Shown here one piece after another: positions 1 through 5,616 of a stretch of DNA of 36,258 nt. The notes under the pieces are model-generated. The model was not told the DNA's origin, ran no database searches, and saw nothing but the letters and a program-made list of their open reading frames with translations. A program made the position numbers and the translations under genes. Positions within the stretch are counted from its first letter, which is position 1. Each line of letters opens with the position of its first letter. Source of the stretch: an uncultured Christensenella sp. (GTDB lineage Bacteria; Bacillota; Clostridia; Christensenellales; Borkfalkiaceae); NCBI GenBank assembly GCA_910579585.1, contig CAJTVA010000010.1, positions 1-36,258 of the forward strand, written 5' to 3'.

Positions 1-18
1 GCCTTAATTTTAAAATGT

Positions 19-651
19 TTAGGCGGCTTCGCTATTTTCGTTTTCTGTAACTTCATCCGTCACTTTTTTCTTTTCCAGCACCTCGCCCCCGAAGTCAGGC
101 AAAAGATGCGCGCTTTTAAGCTGTTTTTTAAACGTTGTTGCATAGCAGATAAACATCGCAATCGAAATTCCGACAATTTCCTGTATAACGTTTGCAATCG
201 CCTTGTCGCCTATGTAAATCCATTCTGTGTGCAAAATATAGTATCTTTGAATAAAATATCCCAAAATTACTATGGCTCCGCCCACTATCGACGCTATCAG
301 CGCCCAAACGGGTTCAAGCTTTTTAGGTAATTTCGCAAAGACAAAGTGCAAAATTGCCGACGTCGCTACAGCTTGCAGCCCGTGAATAATAAGCGAGGCA
401 AACATCATATATCCGTTTCCCTTTATAACGTCGAACAGTAGTGTTCCGACCCCGCCTGCAATGAAAGCCGCAAGCGGGTCGAGAAGATACGCGGCGATAA
501 AAATAATGCAGTCGCACCAATAAAGATTTCCGCTCACGGTTACGGGAACCGAGGGGATAAAGCTTGTCGCCACGACCAGCCCCGTCATAAGCGCGGTGTA
601 GGTAAGCCACTTTGTCGTAAAAAACGCTTTTTTGTTTTTAACAGTTTTCAT
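19..651 (-). CDS. ECF transporter S component, possible vitamin (B6?) uptake
   Basis: A 210-residue hydrophobic protein with about five or six membrane segments and the N-terminal pattern of energy-coupling-factor substrate-binding (S) components: a basic start, then TKWLTYTALMTGLVVATSFI, with conserved small-residue loops (AGGVGTLLFDVIKG) in the middle. S components bind a vitamin or metal in the membrane and share an ATPase/EcfT module encoded elsewhere; none is present here. The tail after residue 185 is charged and acidic. The gene is divergent from a MocR-type regulator with a PLP-binding domain. In Firmicutes such regulators (PdxR and relatives) often control vitamin B6 genes, so pyridoxine is a reasonable substrate guess, but the substrate cannot be read from this sequence. 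No Shine-Dalgarno is visible. A possible -10 (TACAAT, 662-667) would leave only about 4 nt of leader. Confidence 0.8.
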   Translation of the reverse strand: MKTVKNKKAFFTTKWLTYTALMTGLVVATSFIPSVPVTVSGNLYWCDCIIFIAAYLLDPLAAFIAGGVGTLLFDVIKGNGYMMFASLIIHGLQAVATSAILHFVFAKLPKKLEPVWALIASIVGGAIVILGYFIQRYYILHTEWIYIGDKAIANVIQEIVGISIAMFICYATTFKKQLKSAHLLPDFGGEVLEKKKVTDEVTENENSEAA

Positions 652-665
652 ATCGTTGACTATTG

Positions 666-708
666 TATCAACGTGGTGATATTATTAGAATAATCAATTT
701 GATATAAT
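666..708. promoter_or_regulatory. Divergent promoter/operator region between S component and MocR gene
   Basis: The 76-bp gap contains an inverted repeat TATCA-6-TGATA (666-681) and a second, shorter one, ATCA-3-TGAT (694-703... on the same motif). Rightward -10 candidates TATAAT lie at 703-708 and 711-716, and a leftward one (TACAAT on the minus strand) at 662-667. The repeats overlap both promoters, as expected for a MocR-family operator controlling both genes. The -35 boxes are weak. Confidence 0.45.
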
Positions 709-727
709 TTTATAATACCAGAATAAT

Positions 728-2065
728 ATGTTTAATTACGATTTATCGGGCAAAAACAAATACTACACCCTATATACGCTCCTGCGCGACGATATTTTGC
801 GCGGCAAAATAAAGTTCGGGGAAAGACTTCCCTCGAAGCGCGCTTTCGCCGCCGAACTCGACGTCAGCGTCGTTACCGTACAGCTCGCATACGACCAGCT
901 TCTTGCCGAGGGCTATATCCGCTCGAAAGAGCGCAGCGGCTTTTTCGTAGAAATGGTCGGGGAGGGGCTCAGGTCACGCCCCGCGCGGCAAACCGAAGGA
1001 AAAAGCGCGGAGGAAGCGAAATATAGAATCGACCTCGTAAAAGGAAATACCCCCTCCGATATGTTCCCGTTTTCGGTATGGGCAAGGCTAATACGCGCCG
1101 TTTTATCGGACTGTGGGGAGCACCTTTTAGAGCGTGTCCCCTGCGACGGCGATAAAGAACTTAAATGCGCCGTCGCCGCATATTTGTACCGTTCCCGCGG
1201 GATAGACGTAGACCCGCGCTACATAGTAATAGGCGCGGGCGCCGAGCACCTGTACGGCGTAATCGTACAGCTTCTCGGCCGCGATAAGCTGTACGCGGTC
1301 GAAAACCCCGGCTACGGCAAAATTTCTTCGACTTACGCCTTGAACGGCGCAAGGTTTCTTCCGATAAACGTAACGGAAAGAGGAATGGACGTCAGCCTGC
1401 TCAAAAGCAGTCAGGCGGACGTAGCGCACGTTTCGCCGTCGCACCAATACCCCACGGGCGCGGTGATGCCCGTTTCTGCCCGCTCCGCACTTATAGATTG
1501 GGCAAAGGCGCAAGACGGCTACGTCGTCGAGGACGACTACGACAGCGAGTTCAGGCTTTCGGGCAAGCCCTTGCAGTGCACTTACGGGTTGTGCCCCGAC
1601 CGCGTAATTTATATGAACACCTTTTCCAAAAGTCTGGCGCCGTCTATGCGAATGGGCTATATGGTACTGCCGCCCGCCTTGTACGAAAGGTTTATGCGCA
1701 TATTCTCGCACGGCGCAAGCTTCGTGCCGCTTTTCGAGCAGAAAGCGCTTGCGGCAATGCTTGACGGCGGCTACTTCGAACGTCACCTTAACAGGCTGAA
1801 GAACTATTACCGAACGATTCACGGCAAGCTTTTAAAAAAGCTTGCCGCCGTGCAGGGCTGCGTCGTAAAGGACAGCGGCAGCGGACTTCACGTAATAGCG
1901 TCTTTTCCCGCGGCGCCGTCTGACGAAGCGATAAAACGCGCCGCCGAGGAACGCGGCGTAAGAATAAAGTGCCTTTCGGACTATCTTCTTTCGCCGATGG
2001 CAGGGGTAGAGAGGTGCGCCGTAATTAATTATTCGGGGCTGACTTTGGAAAAACTCGGGGAATGA
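728..2065 (+). CDS. MocR/PdxR-type GntR-family transcriptional regulator with aminotransferase-like domain
   Basis: A 445-residue two-domain protein. Residues about 10-75 form a GntR winged helix-turn-helix (LRDDILRGKIKFGERLPSKR, then a recognition helix and beta wing). The rest is a fold-type I aminotransferase domain with the PLP-contact segment VEDDYDSEFR and the Schiff-base lysine at about K301 in NTFSKSLAPS. MocR proteins use this domain to sense PLP or an amino acid rather than to catalyse. The lysine is intact, so ligand sensing through PLP is plausible. The ATG at 728 has no Shine-Dalgarno and lies only 12 nt after a TATAAT box, so the leader must be very short. The natural target is the divergent ECF S component and its own gene. 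Confidence 0.88.
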   Translation: MFNYDLSGKNKYYTLYTLLRDDILRGKIKFGERLPSKRAFAAELDVSVVTVQLAYDQLLAEGYIRSKERSGFFVEMVGEGLRSRPARQTEGKSAEEAKYRIDLVKGNTPSDMFPFSVWARLIRAVLSDCGEHLLERVPCDGDKELKCAVAAYLYRSRGIDVDPRYIVIGAGAEHLYGVIVQLLGRDKLYAVENPGYGKISSTYALNGARFLPINVTERGMDVSLLKSSQADVAHVSPSHQYPTGAVMPVSARSALIDWAKAQDGYVVEDDYDSEFRLSGKPLQCTYGLCPDRVIYMNTFSKSLAPSMRMGYMVLPPALYERFMRIFSHGASFVPLFEQKALAAMLDGGYFERHLNRLKNYYRTIHGKLLKKLAAVQGCVVKDSGSGLHVIASFPAAPSDEAIKRAAEERGVRIKCLSDYLLSPMAGVERCAVINYSGLTLEKLGE

Positions 2066-2072
2066 AATACGC

Positions 2073-2094
2073 CGCGGCGATTTTCGCCGCGGCG
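2073..2094 (+). terminator. GC-rich hairpin after the MocR gene
   Basis: CGCCGCGGCG is followed by ATTTT and then CGCCGCGGCG, a strong stem only a few bases after the stop codon. The T-tract after it is poor, so termination may be only partial. Confidence 0.45.
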
Positions 2095-2172
2095 CTTAAA
2101 ATTCAGCTTAAATTTATTTTTGTTTTGTAAGTCAAACGCTTTGGTAAATAAACTACGCAAAAAGCGTAACGC

Positions 2173-2256
2173 TTATCTCGCGCAGTTTAAGACTTCGTAC
2201 TCAAGGGGGGTCACGCCCTCTCTGTCGTCAAGCTCGTTTAACAAATCGTAAATCAT
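2173..2256 (-). CDS. Small protein of 27 residues, unknown function
   Basis: This gene is too short for ordinary ORF calling. It starts at ATG 2256, preceded by GGGAGGTAAAAAA, a near-ideal ribosome binding site, and encodes a 27-residue acidic peptide beginning MIYDLLNELDDREGVTPL and ending in EYEVLNCAR before TAA. A canonical promoter lies just upstream on the same strand (TTGACT, 17 bp, TATACT), giving a leader of roughly 26 nt. The protein has no signal peptide or membrane segment and would be cytoplasmic and mostly helical. It lies between the convergent-facing end of the MocR gene and the M23 gene, with no operon partner. I do not recognise a family. Expression signals are stronger here than for many larger genes in the window. 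Confidence 0.7.
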   Translation of the reverse strand: MIYDLLNELDDREGVTPLEYEVLNCAR

Positions 2257-2288
2257 TTTTTTACCTCCCGAACTTTGATAGCAAATGC

Positions 2289-2317
2289 AGTATAGCACCT
2301 GTTTTTTTGTTAGTCAA
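2289..2317 (-). promoter_or_regulatory. Sigma-A promoter of the 27-residue small gene
   Basis: On the minus strand TTGACT (2317-2312), a 17-bp spacer and TATACT (2294-2289). The predicted start of transcription is near 2282, 26 nt before the ATG at 2256. Confidence 0.75.
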
Positions 2318-2359
2318 TAACATTTTTAAAAATTTTCAAAATTGTATTTTTGTTACTTA

Positions 2360-2490
2360 TTAACACTATTTTATGTTAGTTTTAATAATTTTTGTGAGGT
2401 TAACAAAAAACAAAAAATTTAAGTGTAACTATTTTTCATAATTAACATTTCTTTGTGTTTATTAACAACAAAATTAACATTTTTGTTAAT
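2360..2490. repeat. AT-rich stretch with clustered TTAACA motifs
   Basis: TTAACA occurs at 2360, 2400, 2442, 2462 and 2474 on the plus strand and inverted at 2484-2489. The last two form a perfect inverted repeat ATTAACA-TTTT-TGTTAAT (2473-2490). The region is otherwise noncoding and very AT-rich. Confidence 0.5.
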
Positions 2491-2503
2491 TATTAAAATA
2501 AAG

Positions 2504-2536
2504 CGATAAAAGCCGCCTTTAAGGCGGCTTTTATCG
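2504..2536. terminator. Bidirectional terminator downstream of the M23 gene
   Basis: Perfect 14-bp stem: arms 2504-2517 and 2523-2536 (core GATAAAAGCCGCC) with loop TTTAA. On the minus strand it follows the M23 stop codon and runs into a T-rich tail. Confidence 0.8.
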
Positions 2537-2550
2537 GCTTTAAATAGGCA

Positions 2551-3183
2551 TTATTTGGAAATTATATTCAGATACAAATCGGGGTCCTGCGCCGTATTGT
2601 TCTTGTAAACTTCGAAGTGCAGGTGCTCGCCGTCAGCGTTCTCGACGCCCGTAGCGGTGGCAACCGTCGCAATCACGTCGCCGCGGTTAACGGTATCGCC
2701 CGCCTTGAGTGTGGAAACGGGTTCGACGAACTTGTAAACCGTTCTCACGCCGTCCGCGTGCTCTATTTCGATTACCGCGCCGTAAAGCCTGTCGTTGATA
2801 TTTACGCTTTTTACGGTCCCGTCAACTGCCGCGTAAACTTCGGTACCCGCATTCGCGCCGAAATCCATACCGTTGTGCAGGCGGAAGATGTTCAGGGTCT
2901 TGTTGTGCCAGAGAACGTGCGTCTGGGTAACGTTTACGGTCTGAACGGGCACGATGAACTCGTATTTTGTAGACGTGTCTACGACGGGTTCGTCGGGCTT
3001 ATCGGGTTTGTCAGGGTTATCGGGTTCGTTGGGCACATTAATAGAGGGAAGGTTATTATTCGCCCTGACGCCGAACACAACGCCGACGGTTACAGCGGCA
3101 ATGACCAAAAGGCAAGCCGCCAGAATGAGGTAGTACATTAAAATTCTTTTTTTCGTAGGTTGGGTTTTTTGCTTGTTTTTCAT
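2551..3183 (-). CDS. Membrane-anchored M23 (LytM) domain protein, SpoIIQ-like
   Basis: A 210-residue protein with a short basic cytoplasmic tail, one membrane helix (about residues 14-41), a Pro/Asp/Lys linker (NEPDNPDKPDKPDEP) and an extracellular M23 domain. Metal-site motifs are intact: HNGMD (HxxxD) and, near the end, HLHFE (HxH). The domain could therefore be an active zinc endopeptidase on peptidoglycan cross-bridges, unlike the inactive SpoIIQ of Bacillus. Size and architecture fit clostridial SpoIIQ, the forespore protein of the engulfment channel. The gene upstream may be YwmB-like, a family linked to the spoIID-spoIIQ neighbourhood, which supports this weakly. Start ATG 3183 has AAAAAAGGAGTTAAAAAAT upstream. 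A general cell-wall M23 peptidase is the alternative. SpoIIQ assignment is inference. Confidence 0.85.
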   Translation of the reverse strand: MKNKQKTQPTKKRILMYYLILAACLLVIAAVTVGVVFGVRANNNLPSINVPNEPDNPDKPDKPDEPVVDTSTKYEFIVPVQTVNVTQTHVLWHNKTLNIFRLHNGMDFGANAGTEVYAAVDGTVKSVNINDRLYGAVIEIEHADGVRTVYKFVEPVSTLKAGDTVNRGDVIATVATATGVENADGEHLHFEVYKNNTAQDPDLYLNIISK

Positions 3184-3240
3184 ATTTTTTAACTCCTTTT
3201 TTTATTTCTTGACAGCATTCAAGCCTTTTAATCAGTGGTT

Positions 3241-3660
3241 TTAATATCCGCCGAAAATAATCGGCGAAGCCACTCTTGCAGTATCTTTCCGCACGGCAAT
3301 GTGCAGGTTTATCTCTTTACCGTAAAGGTTGACGGAGTAGGGCAGGTCGGCGGAGCAGTAGTAGTTAATCCCGTCCGAAAACTCCTCGGTGAACAGGACT
3401 TTACCGTCCACGCTCTCCAAAAAGCTTTCCAAATCGAGGTTTTTATAGTCCGTACTTTCCCCGCAAACGTTTTTAAGGCGTAGCTTTTCGAAAGCGGCAA
3501 AGCTTTTAACGGTCACGACTTTACAGTCTGCCGAACTTGTACCGCAGTAGAAGGTATACGCACTGCCGCTTTCGAAGCAAAGATTTTGCGGCAGCAGCGC
3601 GACCGCCGCAAGCACGAATACAGCTGATATCGTTATGCATAAAAGTCTTGCAAGCCGCAT
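3241..3660 (-). CDS. Small exported protein, possibly YwmB-like
   Basis: 139 residues with an N-terminal signal or anchor helix (about residues 5-23). The mature part contains YTFYCGTSSADC and ends in INLHIAVRKDTARVASPIIF followed by GGY. The ending recalls the C-terminal pattern of YwmB proteins, which stop at a similar GTPII-like motif, but the protein is much shorter than typical YwmB (about 240 residues). It is 57 bp upstream of the M23 gene on the same strand, with no terminator between, so the two are probably co-transcribed. Function unknown; the YwmB suggestion rests on short motif similarity and context. Confidence 0.6.
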   Translation of the reverse strand: MRLARLLCITISAVFVLAAVALLPQNLCFESGSAYTFYCGTSSADCKVVTVKSFAAFEKLRLKNVCGESTDYKNLDLESFLESVDGKVLFTEEFSDGINYYCSADLPYSVNLYGKEINLHIAVRKDTARVASPIIFGGY

Positions 3661-3741
3661 ACACTCACCCCGTACGTTACGGATAGGTTATTGACGGAAT
3701 TTATAAAAATAAACAAACGCTACAAAAAAAATTTCATATAA

Positions 3742-3774
3742 AAAAACGCGACGGCTTCGCTCCGTCGCGTTTTT
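3742..3774. terminator. Bidirectional terminator between corA and the YwmB-like gene
   Basis: Perfect 13-bp stem AAAAACGCGACGG (3742-3754) and CCGTCGCGTTTTT (3762-3774) with loop CTTCGCT. It lies 10 bp beyond the corA stop codon on the minus strand. Confidence 0.85.
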
Positions 3775-3783
3775 AAAAAATAT

Positions 3784-4788
3784 TTACTTGTCTTTTTTGC
3801 CGTGCCGTTCCTTTTTTCTGTGCTTTTTTGTCTTGAATTTCCTGAAAGGATTGCCTTTCATAAGTACAAGCGCAATAGCCGCGGTCAGAAATATCGTTCC
3901 CGCAACAACCAGCCAGAACCACCCCGTCTGCCAGAACGCGTATCCGTCCTGAAACGGAACGGGCATATTCATTCCCCAGAATCCCGCAATCATAGTCGGT
4001 ACGGCAAGCAGAATTGTGATAATCGTAAGTTTACGCATCGAATCGTTCGAGTTGTTTGAAATCATCGAGCCGTATGCGTCCATTGTGACGGAGAGAATGT
4101 TTTTGTATATATTACAGGTTTCGATAGCCTGTTTGTTCTCGATACTTACGTCGTCGTAAAGGTCCTCGTAATCTTCGTTGCTTTTCACGGCTTCTACTTT
4201 TGAAAGCTTCTCGTGCACCCTCTCGTTCGCGGTGAGCGAGGTGGAGAAGTAGACCAGCGAGTTCTGCAAATCGAGTAGCTGAATGATTTCTGCGTTTTTC
4301 ATGGTTTCGCCGGATTCGTTCTGAATACGGCGGTTTTTTCTGTCAATCTGTTTCAGACAGTACAAAAACCTCTTCGCGTTATTCAGCATAAACGTAAGCG
4401 CGAAGTGCACGGGTTTGTTGCAGAAAACGCGCTCTCTGCCCGTGATAAATTCTTTTAAAACGGTATTGCCTTTCAGGCTGACCGTGATTATGCACCGCGA
4501 ATTATAAATTATGGAAAGGGGCAGGGTGGTGTAACTGTCGCCGTTTGCGCCCTCTTCCATAATAGGGCAGTCCACAACGAACATACTGCACCCCTCGTCG
4601 AATTCCGAACGCGCGCGTTCCTCTTCATCGAGGGCGGCTTTAATCATATCTTCGGGCACGCCCGAAAACGAAGCAACGTCCTCGCACTCGTCGTCGGTGG
4701 GGTCGACCATATCGACCCAGCACCTGTCGGTAAAATTTTCACGTCTAATCAGCTTTCCGTCGTCGGCGGAGAAAAAATACTTAACCAT
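3784..4788 (-). CDS. corA: CorA-family magnesium/divalent metal transporter
   Basis: A 334-residue protein: an acidic alpha/beta N-terminal cytoplasmic domain, a long helical stalk (about 150-255) and two C-terminal membrane helices. The signature GMN lies at about 272-274 (FWGMNMPVPF), just after the first membrane helix, followed by a second helix and a strongly basic tail (KTKKHRKKERHGKKDK). CorA proteins form pentameric channels for Mg2+ (also Co2+/Ni2+) down the gradient. I start at ATG 4788 because AGGAGGTGCTTAT sits directly upstream; a longer in-frame start would translate through the terminator hairpin of the leader. The gene is monocistronic with its own promoter and a long regulatory leader. 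Confidence 0.9.
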   Translation of the reverse strand: MVKYFFSADDGKLIRRENFTDRCWVDMVDPTDDECEDVASFSGVPEDMIKAALDEEERARSEFDEGCSMFVVDCPIMEEGANGDSYTTLPLSIIYNSRCIITVSLKGNTVLKEFITGRERVFCNKPVHFALTFMLNNAKRFLYCLKQIDRKNRRIQNESGETMKNAEIIQLLDLQNSLVYFSTSLTANERVHEKLSKVEAVKSNEDYEDLYDDVSIENKQAIETCNIYKNILSVTMDAYGSMISNNSNDSMRKLTIITILLAVPTMIAGFWGMNMPVPFQDGYAFWQTGWFWLVVAGTIFLTAAIALVLMKGNPFRKFKTKKHRKKERHGKKDK

Positions 4789-4812
4789 ATAAGCACCTCC
4801 TGTAAATTTGTC

Positions 4813-4865
4813 AAAAAAAATGCACGGAACAATTCCGTGCAAGGACAAATTTATGCAACGGAATT
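4813..4865 (-). promoter_or_regulatory. Transcription attenuator in the corA leader
   Basis: Read on the minus strand, a stem TGCACGGAA/TTCCGTGCA with a 3-nt loop (4841-4821) is followed at once by eight Ts (4820-4813): a complete intrinsic terminator upstream of the corA ribosome binding site. Just before it, RNA from 4865-4854 (AATTCCGTTGCA) is complementary to TGCACGGAATT, the 5' arm of the terminator, with one bulged T. The two pairings exclude each other, the classic terminator/antiterminator arrangement. Confidence 0.75.
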
Positions 4866-4871
4866 AATTCA

Positions 4872-4907
4872 TTATAATATTAAATTGCAACTGTCAGGCA
4901 CGTCCAT
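4872..4907 (-). CDS. Possible 11-residue leader peptide of corA
   Basis: Within the corA leader, ATG 4907 opens an 11-codon frame (MDVPDSCNLIL) with GAGG only 4 nt upstream, a rather short spacing. The DxPD start resembles, in composition only, the acidic/proline start of the enterobacterial mgtL leader peptide, where low Mg2+ destabilises ribosomes. It could equally be chance in a short frame. Confidence 0.3.
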   Translation of the reverse strand: MDVPDSCNLIL

Positions 4908-4951
4908 ATAACCTCGTTCACTCAAATAACCGCCTAAATACGGTTTGTTGC
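4887..4951 (-). ncRNA. Possible folded aptamer-like domain in the corA leader
   Basis: On the minus strand GCAAC (4951-4947) can pair with GTTGC (4891-4887), enclosing a hairpin AACCG/CGGTT (4945-4928) and a smaller AGG/CCT stem. The result is a small three-way junction upstream of the antiterminator. It does not match the M-box (ykoK) Mg2+ riboswitch consensus or other classes I can recall. Confidence 0.35.
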
Positions 4952-4979
4952 TTGCGCAGTTAATTTTTTTAGTATTAGT

Positions 4980-5008
4980 ATTATACATTATTATATTTCA
5001 GATTGCAA
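4980..5008 (-). promoter_or_regulatory. corA promoter
   Basis: Minus strand TTGCAA (5008-5003), 17-bp spacer, TATAAT (4985-4980). Transcription should begin near 4973, giving a leader of about 185 nt before corA. Confidence 0.75.
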
Positions 5009-5039
5009 GTTAAAGTTAAAATTAATTGCTAAAAAATAA

Positions 5040-5072
5040 CCCCGTCGGGCGCATACGCAACCCTGCGGGGTA
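5040..5072 (-). terminator. Probable terminator after the 64-residue gene
   Basis: ACCCCG and CGGGGT arms enclose a loop of about 20 nt, placed 25-55 bp beyond the stop codon of the small minus-strand gene. On the minus strand it is followed by TATTTTTTAGC. Confidence 0.5.
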
Positions 5073-5093
5073 TAACGAGTTTCTGGGCAGAAT

Positions 5094-5288
5094 TTAAATT
5101 TCATTTAACAATAATTCAAATTTTTGACCGTTGTAAAGATTGATGTTGATTTTATTATCAGCTTGCTCAAATTTTCCCGTGAAATAATCTTCTAAAATAA
5201 ATCTTATTTCCGTAAGCAAAACATTTTTTTCGACTCTGCTTTCAAGCATAGCCTTTATTATAGCCTCTCTTTCCTCAGGTGTTTTCAT
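5094..5288 (-). CDS. Small hypothetical protein paired with an HTH regulator
   Basis: 64 residues. The first 45 are predicted helical and charged (TPEEREAIIKAMLESRVEKN). The last 20 look like a small beta strand pair (NKININLYNGQKFELLLNEI). No membrane segment or known motif. The start ATG 5288 has TGGAGATAATAA upstream. A consensus-like promoter (TTGAAA-17-TATAAT, minus strand) drives it, and an inverted repeat lies inside that promoter's spacer. It is divergent from an XRE-type regulator gene, so it is probably that regulator's target. I do not recognise the family; a role as antitoxin, toxin or a mobile-element remnant is possible but unsupported. Confidence 0.7.
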   Translation of the reverse strand: MKTPEEREAIIKAMLESRVEKNVLLTEIRFILEDYFTGKFEQADNKININLYNGQKFELLLNEI

Positions 5289-5309
5289 TTATTATCTCCA
5301 TTTTAAGAT

Positions 5310-5360
5310 ATTATAGCCATATTTATGGCTCTTTTCAAGCAAGTGACCATATTTTATAAT
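5310..5360. promoter_or_regulatory. Divergent promoters and operator of the HTH switch
   Basis: Leftward: TTGAAA (5338-5333), 17 bp, TATAAT (5315-5310). Rightward: TTTTCA (5332-5337), 17 bp, TATAAT (5355-5360). A perfect inverted repeat AGCCATA-TT-TATGGCT (5315-5330) fills the leftward spacer and abuts the rightward -35. A half-site-like ACCATATTT recurs at 5346-5354, between the rightward -35 and -10. This is the layout of an autoregulated switch. Confidence 0.75.
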
Positions 5361-5367
5361 CTAAATT

Positions 5368-5571
5368 ATGATAAGTTATTCACCGTTATGGAATACTTTA
5401 AAAGAAAAGAGAATAACTACTTATGCGCTTATCAATACATACGGAATAAGCAGTGGTACGATTGACAGATTGCGTAAAGGGCAAGGCATAACTACCGCCA
5501 AGATAGATGACCTTTGTAAAATTCTCAAGTGCAAGGTGGAAGAAATTATTGAGTATATCGAAGAAAAATAA
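5368..5571 (+). CDS. XRE/Cro-family HTH regulator, small
   Basis: 67 residues made almost entirely of a Cro/C1-type helix-turn-helix: WNTLKEKRITTYALINTYGI (helices 1 and 2), SSGTIDRLRKGQGIT (recognition helix), then helices 4-5 (KIDDLCKILKCKVEEIIEYI). Proteins of this size act as dimers on short inverted repeats; AGCCATA-TT-TATGGCT in the divergent promoter is the obvious site. The ATG at 5368 is 8 nt after TATAAT, so the predicted +1 (5367) is one base before the start codon: an essentially leaderless mRNA. No Shine-Dalgarno is present. A strong terminator follows. Confidence 0.88.
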   Translation: MISYSPLWNTLKEKRITTYALINTYGISSGTIDRLRKGQGITTAKIDDLCKILKCKVEEIIEYIEEK

Positions 5572-5602
5572 GACCCGCCGCGGGCAAAGAACGCGGCGGG
5601 TC
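5572..5602. terminator. Bidirectional terminator between XRE and M1 peptidase genes
   Basis: Perfect 11-bp stem GACCCGCCGCG (5572-5582) and CGCGGCGGGTC (5592-5602), with T-rich flanks on both strands, between convergent genes. Confidence 0.85.
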
Positions 5603-5616
5603 TTTCAGTTTTTACT

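Noticed and set aside
1127..1822. 231-codon frame antisense to the MocR gene
   Set aside because: No start signals and no motif; the sense strand encodes a complete family member.
4788..4978. M-box (ykoK) magnesium riboswitch before corA
   Set aside because: The conserved M-box segments (GGTGAGGCTCC-like and the loop motifs) are not found; only the terminator/antiterminator part is supported.
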